From Aulostomus chinensis (lineage: Eukaryota; Chordata; Actinopteri; Syngnathiformes; Aulostomidae), in assembly GCA_037954235.1 (NCBI GenBank), contig JBBMOA010000007.1, positions 5,933,001-5,997,000 on the forward strand: DNA of 64,000 nucleotides. Direction: 5' to 3'. The notes beneath the pieces are model-generated. The model had not been told where the DNA came from and searched no databases. It saw only the letters and a program-made list of their open reading frames with translations. A program made the position numbers and the translations under genes. The number at the start of each line of letters is the position of its first letter. Position 1 is the first letter of the stretch. This document shows, in pieces, positions 33,764 through 46,381 of the stretch.

Positions 33764-33797
33764 TGCGTGTGTGTGTGTGTGTGTGCGTGCGCGCACA
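33764..33797. repeat. (TG)n with GCGC end
   Basis: GTGTGT units followed by a short GTGCGCGCGC run. Confidence 0.9.
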
Positions 33798-35940
33798 CTC
33801 ATGCATGGGTGTGGGTGGGTGTCTTTTTTCATAGATTTCTTTCCACATTGTTTCTTGGACTGCCTCTGTCGGTCAGCAGGTACATAGTTTCATGAAGAAT
33901 AATTTCTTTGATAGCTGTGAGTCGTCTAGGGAGAAGAATGCTGAAGTTTTTGTTTTGTTTTGTTTTGTTTTCGGGGTTTTTAGCTTTAGACATAGAGGTA
34001 CAACACACATATACATTATTTAGCCACATTCACATTGACACTGTTGATATTAGACTGAGATCAAATTTCTTGCAATTAAATAACCGTAACAAATGTTAAA
34101 TGCTTGAGCAAAATTAGAGAACTGATAAAGTCACTGTAAATTCACTGTATAGTCTTACACAGCAACAGAGCTAAATTTATAGCAGCTTGCATTAGCCACA
34201 ATAAACAAACCGTAGCGGAGGAAGTACACGATTCCTTTAGTGAAGAAAAAGTAGAAATACCCAGTTACAATAGTTCTCTGATCATTTTAATTAAAAATTC
34301 AAGGTAATAGTAGAGAAACATTCATTATTGAGTTTAATTCTGTATCATTCTACCTGATGTTTGTGTATTCTAGTGCTTGGGAGCATTTAATCCTCATACC
34401 ACTGTTGAACAGGTTTGTGTTCCCTTTGTGCCACCATCTTCATGACGTTTTGCCGTGTTTGACAGGCAAGATCATTCTCTTCAAATTACCAATGGGTTCA
34501 GATAAATGCACCCGAGTAAAAAGTAGAATACATTCTTTGAAATGCGTAGAGTAAAAGTAACAAAAACCTCAAGTTAGTACATCTCCATCTACACTGCATT
34601 AAGTACAGTGCTTAAGTGAAAATACTTAATTAGTGTCCGCCACTGTAAGTGAATGCACAGGGAGAAGAGCTGTGCAGGGCAGAGGCCTGAGTGGCTTATG
34701 CCATGCATATGATTGCATTGTTTTGTTTGCAAGAGGAAGACAGCATTAAATTCCCAAAATTTTCTTCCAAGAATATAATCTCAATATAAGATACCAGTAA
34801 CAAAGTTTGGGTATTGGGCTGAAGGGAGCTTTACAGTAGATGCCATTAACTAAATCTAAAGTAGTCACACGCATATAATTTAGGTTCATTCACCATCCAT
34901 TCATAAACATGTTCTGTTTTTCTATCGCTTTATAGTTACATAGATAAGATACAATTGTTCATGAACTTTCATCCCACATCACGCAGTTCAAACTGGAGAT
35001 GGATCTACAAATCAGACCCACAGATGCAGTTAAAAGTTGAATGTTTAATCACAGGTTTGGGTTGATACACAACAAATCAGTCACACTGATAAAGTTCTCC
35101 AAAACAGCAGGAAAATGAGCAGTCAAAGACCATGATTCATTCAAAGTCATTCACAGGAGAAAACTTTCACACCAAGTTAAAGACAAACTAGCAAAAAAGG
35201 ACAGACAGACAACAAGAACTTTGAGGGTAGACAATGAGACACAGAATGAGACACATTAGGGTGGACCAAGAAATCACACACTTGACAGGAAGTGGGATCT
35301 GAAACAAGAAGAAAAAAGGTTACCAAAATAGCACAGGAAACACAATAAAAAAAAAAAACATTATGACAAACAACAAAAACTCAAAATTAAGACTGGTTCA
35401 AATTTCGCCTATCTCTCAGCATTAGTTGATCAACTCTGAATATGCAAATATCTGATCAGAACCATCAGAGGAATTCAGGCAGTTTTAATGATGTCTGATG
35501 ACAGTCAAATAATAGTGGAGTGTCTTTGGAGGCAGGACAAGCCAGTCTGCAGTTCCAGGAAAAGGGGGTCAGCCGGCAGTAACTGCCTGTGATGCACATG
35601 AGCTCATTCACTCTTAAAGACGACCCTTCACCCTGGGTCATAAATCTTGCCAATCACAACAGGCTATAAGGCATTATTATTCATTGTATGACTGAAGAAT
35701 ACATTGTTGGAAATTCTGAACATTGATTGTATTAGAAGCATAAATTTTATCTTTATCAATAGCTTCTCTCACAAACTATTGAAATGTACTGTATAAATTA
35801 ATGTGATCTAAAATGAAATGTTAAGAATATAAAAATCTGTCAGGTTTGTTGTGAATCACTATTTACTTTTTAATAATAAACTAAAGCAAAAAAACCTGCC
35901 TATTACCACTGTAAAAGTGCAGTCAAAATAGAGGCATACA
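33798..35940. other. Unassigned intergenic stretch
   Basis: Short open frames of 60-70 codons only, with no family features. Confidence 0.4.
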
Positions 35941-36003
35941 TATGTGTGTGTGTGTGTGTGAGCGCGCGCGCTTGTGTGTATACACATATATACATATATA
36001 TGA
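35941..36003. repeat. (TG)n-(CG)n-(TA)n compound repeat
   Basis: A TGTGTG run, a GCGCGCGC segment and TATACATATA units lie in succession, a potential Z-DNA-forming stretch. Confidence 0.85.
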
Positions 36004-38570
36004 AGAACACACATTATACCACCTAAGTACAGATAAATAATTGTATAAAAGATAGCATTTCAAAAGTACTTCATTAAAAGAATTTAAATTGGCTGTTGAA
36101 TTTCTGGCTGATACTGTGCTGTGCAAATGTAGCTGTGCCAACCGCATCATGGCATATCATATATAATTTGATAACTATTACACTTCAAATCTCAAAAAGA
36201 GTAAAAAATATACAGAAAACAAATCATTCAAAAAATTTTTTTAAAAATGTAGGGTATAAAATAAACATTTTCAGGCAAAGCTAGCGTACAAGTCAAGTCC
36301 AAAACCTTTGAACTCCTCTTTTGGGAAGTCACAAAATATTTGTTCTTACCACTTCTAATCCCCACATACATCTTTTGCTTGCTCTTTTAAGTGACTTGAG
36401 ATGAGCAGCAACTGTTATTGATCATTTCTGTCACCCTCTCAGAACATGCCGTCACCTCCTGTAAAAGTCAAGCTGAACCTGAAATAGCAGTCCCCAGCTC
36501 TCATCATATTCACTCTCCTGTAACTATTCTTAATTTTGGGGAACCAGTGTAACTAACTGCAATGGTGAAGGGTAATAAGTATTTGAGAAGGGATATTAAA
36601 AAAGAAGGCCCAAATGAAGTGTCACTTTTGAATACATCTATTTAACATGAAAACTCACTTCCAACAAGTTAATACTTGTCACTTAAATTTGACTTTTACT
36701 TTAAAATGAAGTGCAAACACTAAGACACTTCAACCATCTTTGGCAAACTGATGCACCTACCTCGTAGCAGAGAACTTCATGTTAATAGGGTGTTCAACAT
36801 GCGAGCAATTCATATGTTTACATCTCCACCTGGCACAGGGGCTATAGGTATGATCAGAAATTGTCCATATGTTGCTTCTGAGATGATTGGACCACTTTTT
36901 TGTTTTGTTTGGGAAATCTAACCCTGATTTACCTTGATATATTCCCACGCACCTAGCTGCCTTTGCATGCCACACATGAAGGCAGCATGAGGTAATGAGG
37001 ACAACAAGGTCTGAGACCCTAAGTTGAGGTCAGAGGTCGCTATGTGTAGCGGGTGTCATCTAAACAGGCTGAGAACACCCTTGTCCATAATAATATCACA
37101 GGAAAGCAAATGGAGGTCAGTGTCTTTTAAAGGTCCCATGATCATCATAAATCTTGTAAAGCTGGTATGTAAACAATTTCAATCACTGACCACTTGAGCC
37201 ATTTGGTGCTGTGGTTTCCTTAAAGAATAATCATGTCTGCTATTTGAATACATTATTACTTGTGTCATTTTTTTTTTAAGACTAATTAAAAGCTGAAAAC
37301 TGTTTCAGGTAATTACTTCACACATAAAACCAGCAGAGCTATACAAAGTTAATGTTTAAAAAACTGTCCCATAGAGAGCTGTTTTATTTGAAAAATAATA
37401 TCAGACGACAATATCTTGTCTACTCTCATGTTATGCATTTTTATTTCTTCAGGGAACAAAAAGATTAATGATTTAAAATAGTTTTGGAATTCACACTGCT
37501 GAAAAAGTCACGCTGGAACTTTTAAATCCCATCCATGGTGGTATGATTATAATATATCTCTTACACATCTGTTACAACTAAGATTAAAGCGTCATGTGTT
37601 CAAAGAACCTTCATACCATGACATGGTCATGCAATGCTCCTGCTACATTTAGAAAACCCATACCCTTGTGGTTACCTAATGTACGTGTGTGTGACCATAG
37701 TCAGTTGAAGGCTGCTTCTCAGAGGCATGAGGTGTTTAGTCTTATGGATCCATCATGCCAGAGACACCTGAGTCTGAAAACTGAGGGGGAGTTGAGAGCC
37801 CAACACTGAAGCCCAAACCACACACAGAGAGGTGGGGCCAGAGTTTTGCGAATCATTACATGAGGTGATGATACTCTGTGTTTAACTTTGAGAGGCTTTC
37901 ACCAACATGTATTTCACCGTGTTGTATATGACATCTGTATGTTACGGCCTGTACTCCCTTGGATACACGAATGTATGACATATATAAACTCTTTACCTCA
38001 GATTAGATGAAACTGACACACATGATAAACCTGTTTTAATTTGTTTTTTAAATGTACTGCTACCACCACATACTATGAGTTTCATTTGCTGTGGAAGGGG
38101 AAAAGGTCTCAAATTTAGATTTATTTCATCAGATGTAAGTAAAACATATATAAAGCCAAAATTTTTCAGATATTTAAGAGTTACTTCATTTAATTGAAGG
38201 TAGTATTAGAAAAAAAACTTGAGTAATACATTGAGTAGTATTACGATATTACAAATGTATTGTTTATTTGTATATGATCAATCAATAAGAAAAACTGCAG
38301 TGCTGCACAATATGTTGGGATTGTATTTACTGCAGAAACATTCATCATTCAGTTGTAATCAGATTAAGAGCTTGGTCACAAGGCTCCCTTGCAGTTGGAT
38401 GGGTCAAACATCTCTGAAGATTGATCTGTTATAGATAAAACAACAATATATAAATGAAGGAATTCATAGAACTCCCTTTTACTTAGGCTAATTTCAGCAA
38501 TCATTGAACTTTGATTAAAAGAATTATAGTAAGTCATGTTTCTCCAACTATTCAAAGATTAGTGAACCAA
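36004..38570. other. Unassigned intergenic stretch
   Basis: No recognisable gene or family-level repeat was found by eye in about 2.6 kb. Confidence 0.4.
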
Positions 38571-38574
38571 ATGT

Positions 38575-38578
<4 letters not shown>

Positions 38579-38651
<73 letters not shown>

Positions 38652-38652
38652 A
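38579..38652. repeat. (CA)n microsatellite, about 74 bp
   Basis: Uninterrupted CA dinucleotides. The His/Thr frame through it is an artefact. Confidence 0.97.
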
Positions 38653-39310
38653 CTCATGATGAAGACAGTGACGACAACGGCATTACCCACTGACACACCT
38701 CCTGAACTTCCACTTACTCTTTGATTCAGGATGTTTTCTCTGACGTCAGATCAGTGTAAGAGTTCTCTTTTGGGAGGCGAAGTCATTAAAACAATGTTAA
38801 TTCTTGAGTCAAGTGCCTATGTAACCCTGGAAACTTGGTAACGGTCAATGAAAGTCGTAAATCCATCCAAATGTGGGCACCATTGTTGTGAGGCAGGCAG
38901 GGAGTCAGACAAAAAAGGTCACATTAGATGTGAACTAATATATCAGGCCACTCCTCAGAAATAGCGGGGAAATAAAAGAGAAGCATAAAAAATTGAAAAT
39001 GTGGAGGGGAAATTCTGCAATTCAAAAAAATATCTTTGTGAAAGATTTTTGGAGAATTATCATGATTGCTAGAAATATGGTTGAAATATTGCAAAACAAA
39101 AGAAACAAAATATCACCAGGGACCAAAGCACTTCAAAAACATTTATTTAAAATTTGAAATGTAGGCATTACCGGAAAGGTTTCGAATTTTGGTGCATGTT
39201 TGTGTGGCTTTGAGGTGGGTGTGAGGGTATTTTGGTTTGGTATGAGGATGGGCGAAAGATTGAAGTTCAGAGGAGGTGTTGTCATTCCTGCCCTGACACC
39301 ACCAGTGGCT
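38653..39310. other. Unassigned DNA upstream of pth
   Basis: Nothing recognised before the promoter elements at 39,318. Confidence 0.4.
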
Positions 39311-39317
39311 GGAGGTG

Positions 39318-39376
39318 TGACATCATCAGCAATAATGACGGCAACTCATCAATGGCTGAGCAGAGGGACTATAAAA
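39318..39376 (+). promoter_or_regulatory. Probable pth core promoter: CRE-like site and TATA box
   Basis: TATAAAA lies at 39,370-39,376 and a CRE-like TGACATCA at 39,318-39,325, with a TGACGGC at 39,337. A splice donor (GACCAGAG|GTATGT) follows at 39,488, so transcription starting near 39,400 would give a non-coding first exon of about 90 bp. TATA boxes and CRE sites are known for mammalian PTH promoters. Confidence 0.55.
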
Positions 39377-39844
39377 GGAACTCCAGTCCAAAGCTTATCA
39401 TAACTGATAGGAGGAATCCAACAAACCATATTTTACTGAATAATACTGGTTTAATACACATGAGACTGGAAATAGGCCAAGACCAGAGGTATGTTTGACT
39501 CATTTTACCATATGGGTGTGCAAAAGGGGTTAATCAAATCTCAGGTTTATTCCCTGATCCTTCTGGTTGATATTTACCAAAATTATGAAAATACAGATGG
39601 ATGCTGATGGAATAGGTTTCATTTGGTGACTTTTTAAGAGAACACACTTATGACTCTAAGATCTGAATTTAATCATGTACATAGACAAGTACCTCAATAT
39701 TCTGCAAATGAATTCCTTGTGTATGTTTTTGTTTGTTTTAGATTGTAAAGTTTGAAAGCTGTGGCATTTTTCTTTTCATTTTTTAGGAATGCCGGAATTT
39801 AAGATTACTTGTCATTTTTGTGTTTACAGGTTATCAAGGTCATC

Positions 39845-40280
39845 ATGGGAAGTTTGGAACGTAAAGTGGTGTTCATCTCACTCTGTATTTTACATCTCCT
39901 CATTCTCAATGACGGGCGCCCCCTGAGGTATTAAGATCAGATCACATAAACCCGCCCTTGTATCGACATGAATGGCGGTTAGAAAAAAAAAGAAAACTAA
40001 AAATTTGGCAATCTGTTTGTATAGAAAAAGGACGGTGAGTGAGGTTCAACTCATGCACAACCTCGGAGAGCACAAGCAGGTGCAAGAGCGTCGCGAGTGG
40101 CTGCAGATGAGGCTCCGGGGCATCCACACCGCCCCCGGCCGCAGCAGCTGGGAGGCGGCTCGCGCGAGGAGGAGGCTGCTTCCCGAGGAGGTACCCGACC
40201 TGAGCGACCTTACAGCGGAGGAGATCCAGGAGGCTCTAAACCTTTTGGAGAAGATTCTCAGCTCTAAACAGTCGTCCTGA
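39845..40280 (+). CDS. pth: Parathyroid hormone precursor (PTH1-type)
   Basis: Coding exons 39,845-39,927 and 40,025-40,280 join at CCTGAG|GTATTA and TTTGTATAG|A, giving 112 residues. Residues 1-24 form a signal peptide (VVFISLCILHLLIL core), RPLRKR is the prohormone cleavage site, and the mature hormone starts TVSEVQLMHNLGEHKQVQER, continuing REWLQMRLRGIHTA, the receptor-binding N-terminal region of PTH. The downstream part is acidic and helical (LTAEEIQEALNLLEKI). A non-coding exon (about 39,400-39,488) and an exon 2 beginning at 39,840 after GTTTACAG reproduce the three-exon PTH layout. PTH is secreted and raises calcium through PTH receptors. Its neighbour btbd10 matches the mammalian PTH neighbourhood, which favours PTH over PTHrP or PTH4. 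The 97-bp intron is short. Confidence 0.9.
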
Positions 40281-40874
40281 TTTGGGTTGACTTGATTTTT
40301 CGACAATCGCAACTGTCCAGCTAAATTTCCTTCAAATACAATAGGCTATAGTTTGTCTGTTGTATGTCTAGTAAGGTATCCCTGAACGTGTCTCTTGGCT
40401 TGCAAAGGCTTTTATTTTCTTTTATACGTTAATTTCATTTTGTCATTTTATTTATGAAACTGTGTTTGAGAATTGTTGGAAAATGTGACTTGATGAGGCG
40501 GTGACTTCGCCTGTTTTATAGGCACTTTAACAGGTGGTTTTCGTAAACCTACTGGAAAGCTATGTTCTTCAACTAACAGAAGTAGGGACCAACAATGATA
40601 TTAATTGATCCTAAATGCTCTTACGAAATACTTTTCCTCATTTCAGATACCTTAAGAATATGGATATGTATATAGCCTAAAGGACATGATTAATCTGTAG
40701 ACCTATTTGTAATGCTAATTATTTCTGTTGGAGTAAAACTATATAGGTTATGCACTGCAACAACGTTGAAATGAAATTAATTTATTATATTTTTTATATG
40801 AGTGTATCGTTATAAAATATAATTATATTTTTTACACATGGGCTATGCCACAAGTATATATGCTGATGAGGCTG

Positions 40875-40880
40875 AATAAA
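40875..40880 (+). terminator. Candidate pth polyadenylation signal AATAAA
   Basis: AATAAA in GGCTGAATAAAGTTACG, about 595 bp past the pth stop codon. Confidence 0.45.
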
Positions 40881-41099
40881 GTTACGAAGATATTGCTTTA
40901 AAGTTGCATTGTCATATACTGTATATACGTTGGGGGTATATTTTAGTGTGCGTAGCGTGGTCGTGCTCGAGAATACGTTGTTCTCGCGATACATTTCATG
41001 AGACAACACTTGATCAGAATCCCAACTAAAACAAAGAATCTGTAGGCGTTCATGTACAACAAGGGTTACATGTCCCCCCCGAAACTATTGATTTGGTCT

Positions 41100-41180
41100 T
41101 CTACACCTACGGTTGATTGTACGACGGATTTCAACGCAAGAAAAAGACGGAGTCGGGATGTATCCAGAGGAGGTAAACAC
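41100..41180 (+). other. Candidate alternative first exon between pth and btbd10
   Basis: GGGATGTATCCAGAGGAG is followed by GTAAAC, a plausible start-codon exon (MYPEE) with a splice donor at 41,175. Whether it belongs to btbd10 cannot be decided by eye. Confidence 0.2.
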
Positions 41181-42199
41181 AAACTAGTTAGACGCAGTTA
41201 GCTAACATTAGCCACATAACAGCGTGGCCATGTAACGAAGTCTGTAAACCTCTCTGTCCCTCATTCATCGTTATAAAGCATTGCGTCGACTCACTTATTT
41301 CTTTTTGTTTGGCTGCTATTTGCATAAAAGTGTAATTTAAAAGCGAGAACACGGAATCTTTTAAGTATAACAGAGACAATCGTACGTCGGGGCTATGTGT
41401 GTCAGTGCATCTCTTGGGAGTCCTCATCAGAAGCGACATATACCCAATGTATCGGTAATGTCTGATTCTCAATCAAAAGTGGCGTTTTTTTTTCAATCTT
41501 CAGACTCAGATGAAATTAAACCAGATTTCGTCTAAGCTAAATTTAAGGACACTAACTTGTGTGTTTTTGTTTACATGTAGAAGCACCGAGTACTATATCT
41601 GTAAATGAATGAACACAAATACTTGTTCATAATTTACACGATTTTTCGGGTCCTATTAGTATTTAAGATGAACTGTATTATTATAGCACACTGCTGTTCT
41701 CTGTTGTCCGGTGGAAAAAAATACAGTCAGAAATTAGACAGATGTTGAACTGGTTAATCCCACTCGGTATCTTATGTCTGCCTGTTGACCACTCTGTTGT
41801 TGACTATTAACGATAAACCTATGGTAAAGCATGGAGGTGGGGGTGACCTCCTGATGATACCATTTAGATCAAGTTAACCGTCTCTGCAATTTTGACCCTA
41901 TTACTAGATTTGGAGAGGTAAACTACCAGTGAACGCGATGGTTGCTCTACTGACCTTTATTGTCATTTAAATCGTTTTATCGGTCCTTGGTAGGGATTTT
42001 CTTCCAGTTTTAAGTACTTCGTGTGTCCCTCCTGTACAATCATGGATCCAGTTATGTTGCTACCTAGTAATATGTAGGCTACTTAAATGCTTATAGTATT
42101 TAGGGATACACAGAAAGCTGGGCTGATATTAAAGGCTGTAAAGCAACTCCTTGCCACTTAAAGTGTTATCCGTTTAGTTTTTATGAACGACACTTTTCA

Positions 42200-42572
42200 A
42201 TAAGGGACTAGAACGAACCGTCATGAAGTGAAATCTTCCGAGGAGCACCTGAAAGCAGCATCGCTCTGATTCAGTCAAGCACGCGGCCATTCACAGTTTA
42301 AGGTCCCTCCGGTGACTCTGGAAGACTAGCCGATGCGCGTGTCCCTCTCATCATAGATAGATTTCAAGGTTTCGCCGAGACTCTGCATTCTGTCTGCGAG
42401 TTAGAGCCCGGGTCAAGTGTGTGGAACGATGCTGATGAAGTTGGAAAGTAATGAGCGAGGATGCTGAAGCTGCCCGCAAGCCCGCTTTGTTCGGAGGAGG
42501 CTTTTGTGCCGCTGTCATCCCGCAGCTCATCCCTTGCTGCTTTGTCTTCACTTGGCCCTCTGATACCGACCG
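42200..42572 (+). promoter_or_regulatory. Candidate CpG-rich btbd10 promoter and first exon
   Basis: This interval is richer in CpG than its flanks (CCGAGGAGCACC, CACGCGGCC, GATGCGCGTG, TTTCGCCGAG, GATACCGACCG). A donor ACCG|GTAGGT lies at 42,572/42,573. An ATG at 42,451 opens 40 codons plus two bases (MSEDAEAARKPALFGGG start), and joining to the acceptor AACAG at 53,450 keeps frame with the btbd10 exon (see findings). A short upstream frame starts at 42,429. Confidence 0.35.
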
Positions 42573-44475
42573 GTAGGTCCACGTCCGCTTTGAAACTACC
42601 GAGGTTTTAGCTTTGTCATACGCGATTAATAGCCACCAGGCTCCCGCTATCATTCTCCATTTGTAACAATGCATTAAAAAAAAAAAAAAAACAGTAATTG
42701 AAAGATTTAAAACAGTGCCCCGGAAGGAAAATCACGAACAGTATTGTAGATGGTGTAACTCCATGTGACTATTGGGCTCCTGAGTAAATAGTGATATTAT
42801 ATTTGATTGCTAAAAACCCTACAGTTTATGTCCCCAGATAAGATTTTACATCATTTGTTCATGGTAAGGTAGTATTTATTTGGGGCATACAAAGGGGTAT
42901 GTCCCTCTTTTATTCTTAATTTAAAGATGTTTTGCTGGATTCCAGCCCAGCCTGCTGCACAGAGCAGCTTCCTTGTCTTTGCTCATCAGTGTGTTGGTGT
43001 CAGTAGTCACTAAATAATTGATGGGCCCCTCACCCCTTGTGGTGTTCACCTCTTGCTTTTAATAGATTGTCAGGCTACCTTGCATCTTTGTCTGACTTAT
43101 TGTGTCTCAGATGAACTTGTCTTGTGTTTAACACATTACACCCACACCCTTGGATGTTGTTAGTGTTATAGAGGCTGCTGACCTAGTCAGCAAAAGGAGA
43201 GGAAAATCATCTCATCAGACTACAGTAACAGGAAATTAGGCAAGTGAAATGTTAGCCCTTCCATTCCTTCCTGGTATACCAGTGTGAAAGCGTTTCTGAT
43301 TTACATTTCTGGGTGAAAGATGAGAAGAGTGAAATATTGCCTCCTCAATTCCTTTGTTCCCTTTAGCCTGCCGGTCTGGCCGCTGGCTGGCTGCCCATTT
43401 GGCTGCAAAACCCTGCTTTTGTTTTTATTATCGCATTGCAACCTAACATTAAAATCCCATTGGAGATAAAACATAGCTTTATGATATGTTAGGTACTGGC
43501 CCAGAATGAACTTAAGTGTGCATATACGCAGCATTACATGTTACAATCTGTAATTCCTGTCGCACAATTGTAGCAATAAGTCTGACTAAAATCTATCGAT
43601 GTTTTTCTGTTTCTAACAACATTGAAAGGTTACCCCCCCCACACACACACGCACACATTTTTCACTGATTTTCAGTGACAAAGGTAGGTTATCTTTTCCG
43701 TGTCAAAGGTTTCGTCTGTATATAATGTTTTTGCGCACATGTGAGCTGCTATGGTGACCCTTGTATTCAAGGACATTTCCAGTGTCTGCAGTTATGTTGT
43801 CGAGTTGGCATGTTCAAATTGAAACATAAGATGGTTGTGGTTTTACCTTTTATATTTTTGAGATTTTACCTCTTCTGGCAAAATGAAATGAAAAAGATTA
43901 ATTAGCACCCCATGCACTGGTTGTCATTACAGTCTAAATGTAGTTTTTTAATCAAGGTTTCAGGGTTCACGGTACCATGAAATAAAGTTGATCGGTGACC
44001 TTGACTGGGTGTAGCTTAAATAGGAATTCAAGGTTAAATGGGAATTCGAGGTTTAACATCCTCTCTCATCATTTTATAGTCATCAGTTAACTGGCCATGC
44101 TGCATCTTGATCTGCACTGTCTGGGCAGCTAGCCAGCCATCTAGCATGCTGGAATGTCATCATCCAGTGTTGCTGGGAGGTTTTTCTCATTACCTGCCTC
44201 TGCAGCTAATGAGACATAACATACATTGCCTATTCATTTGCCACGGTGCATGAAAACAAAAGGCAAAGTTGTGGTTGAATAATGATTTGCTATACATACT
44301 ACACATGCATTTATAAGCTTGGTCAGTGCTTTACTTGTTGTTTATTTAGCTTGGTTGTGTGGATGGGTGGCAGTGCTCCATTTCTATAAAATTATAAAAG
44401 GAATTCTCTGTTTATGTCTGCCCTTCCACCCCTCCTTGTTCTCATTTTCCATCTCTCTAATGCCATTGCCTAAAG
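42573..44475. other. Presumed btbd10 intron 1, part one
   Basis: No coding exon recognised. An A-run of about 17 lies at 42,675-42,691. Confidence 0.35.
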
Positions 44476-44690
44476 TAGTCAAGTCAGTATAAGTCAATTT
44501 TATTTGTATAGTGCCAATCACAACAAAAGTTATCTCATGACACTTTACACCCAACAATTCTCCATGAGCAAGCACATCCTGCAACAGCGGCAATGAAAAC
44601 CTTCCTTTTAACAGGCAGGACCATCGAGCAGACCCAGGCTCAATGGGGACGACCTTCTGCTTTGACCAGTAGCTGGTCGTCATCATATTT
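44476..44690 (-). mobile_element. Teleost interspersed repeat, inverted copy of the 20,677 unit
   Basis: The plus strand begins GTCAAGTCAGTATAAGTCAA and TTTTATTTGTATAGTGCC, contains ATCTCATGACACTTTACA and CTTCCTTTTAACAGGCAGG, and ends CTTCTGCTTTGACCAGTAG, the reverse complement of the repeat at 20,677-20,905. Confidence 0.65.
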
Positions 44691-45051
44691 CATAGCCCCT
44701 CTCAAGAGAGTAATGCTCTCTTCATTACTGAGACCTGTGTTTGTTTCTCACTTTATAATCTAACAGTGTTGCTCAAATAGCATGTCACATTTTTTATATA
44801 GGAAATTGAATAATTTATCACAACTTCATGGCATACTGACTGAGTGACTCCCCATAACAGAACCAAACACACATATTTAAATGAAGTTGAAGAGCAGTTC
44901 ACACTCCAGAGCTGAAGGTGGCACTAGCGAATGGGGTCCTGTTTAGTTAGACAATGGAGGACAAGCTGATTGTTGCTTGTTCCAGACAGTCCAGTGGCAG
45001 TGTTTCCAATTTGGGGACAGTCACAGTTCTCCTGCATTTCTTCCTATATAT
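44691..45051. other. Presumed btbd10 intron, unassigned
   Basis: Nothing recognised. Confidence 0.35.
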
Positions 45052-45155
45052 TAGGGCTGGGCGATGTCAGGAAAACATGCAATGTGCGATTGCACTGTTC
45101 AATATTGCGATGACGATATGACTTGCAATAAATGTATGTGTGTGTGTGTGTGTGT

Positions 45156-45233
<78 letters not shown>

Positions 45234-46381
45234 TAATGAAATATCAAAGGTTACATATTAATATTTACAGCTAGCATAGACCACAAACATTTAATAGCCT
45301 ATGCCCATTGAATAAAGAAATTGAACAGTTATTTGAATCCAACATGTGCTTTTTTTTTTTAAACAAATTGCATATTGCAACTGCACATGGCTCAAACCTG
45401 GCTGTTGGCAAATTCAAACAATTTCCAAGACTCTAACTAAAAGATATCTGGGAGAAAACATCAATAAAATAAATTAAACATGGCAACTGGCAAATTAAAC
45501 ATTTCTCCCATTATAAAGATCAAGACCTGCCAATGCCATCATCTTGCTAAACAGGTGGCAATTACAGTATTGCGATGGAGAAAACATAAGTCAGTAATGT
45601 AGAACCACGAAATCAAGAGAAAGGGAGATTTATTCATCCCAAACTCCTTTAATACGTCTCTTATTTCAAGTTCATAAACAGGAACACCAACATGTTCACT
45701 TTGCTAGGTTTCTAGCAGGAGCGCTGACATGTAACCACATTCCCTGACGCGCTAAAGAGCCTCTCGGAGGGGCGAACGAGTGGCTGTGGAGTCGCATTCG
45801 CTAAACTCACAGAAATGGACCGTTGCTGCAGTCCTTTGACGTCATGTGGACACTGTGTTGTCGGCTGTTTTACGCCTTGGCTGTCTTTGAATTGTTTGTG
45901 CAGTTCTTTATTGTGGTGTTTCAGGTGTTGATGAAGATTGGTCGTCTTTCCCTCATACTTGCCACGACCGCCCCACATGTTTTACACAGTACCTGGGCTT
46001 GTATGACGTTGTCTCGTTTGAACCCAAAATGGCTCCAAATGAGTAAGGAGCTATTTTTTTTGCCACTAGGTCCACCTCATTTTCCTCGCGCTCGCTAGTT
46101 TTCTATGCGTCTTCGTCTTCAGCCATCATCCACATAGCGCGCCTGCCCTCGGCTCCACTAGCTTGCTACTGTTGGCTAGCACCACACATGCCATATGTAG
46201 GTGACGGCACACCACCATTTAATGTCATGGGTCGAACACGCGGCTAATTTAACAACGGCATGTGATTGGTTTATTTTCGCAGCATGTGAAAATGAACTTC
46301 TCATTGTGGACTCATGACTGTTGCGAATCGCACATTTGATATTGCGATGATGATTAAAATTCGATTAATCGCCCAGCCCTA
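45052..46381 (-). mobile_element. hAT element, internally deleted ZBED-type (1.33 kb)
   Basis: Both ends are TAGGGCTGGGCGAT in inverted orientation (45,052 and up to 46,381), with matching subterminal CAATATTGCGAT/ATGTGCGATT motifs. Inside, the minus strand at 45,978-45,712 encodes GKTTNLHQHLKHHNKELH (BED-finger end) and, after a short linker, PSERLFSASGNVVTCQRSC (the hAT C-terminal dimerisation end). The whole catalytic core is missing between them. No clean 8-bp target duplication is visible. It lies in the first intron of btbd10. Confidence 0.8.
45137..45235. repeat. (TG)n-(TA)n microsatellite inside the hAT element
   Basis: Long TG run interrupted by TATG, then TA repeats and a T-run to about 45,234. 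Confidence 0.95.

Noticed and set aside
39972..40024. ATG at 39,972 as the start of the PTH frame
   Set aside because: It lies in the intron. The spliced model from 39,845 supplies a signal peptide and the expected RPLRKR cleavage site, which this start would lack.
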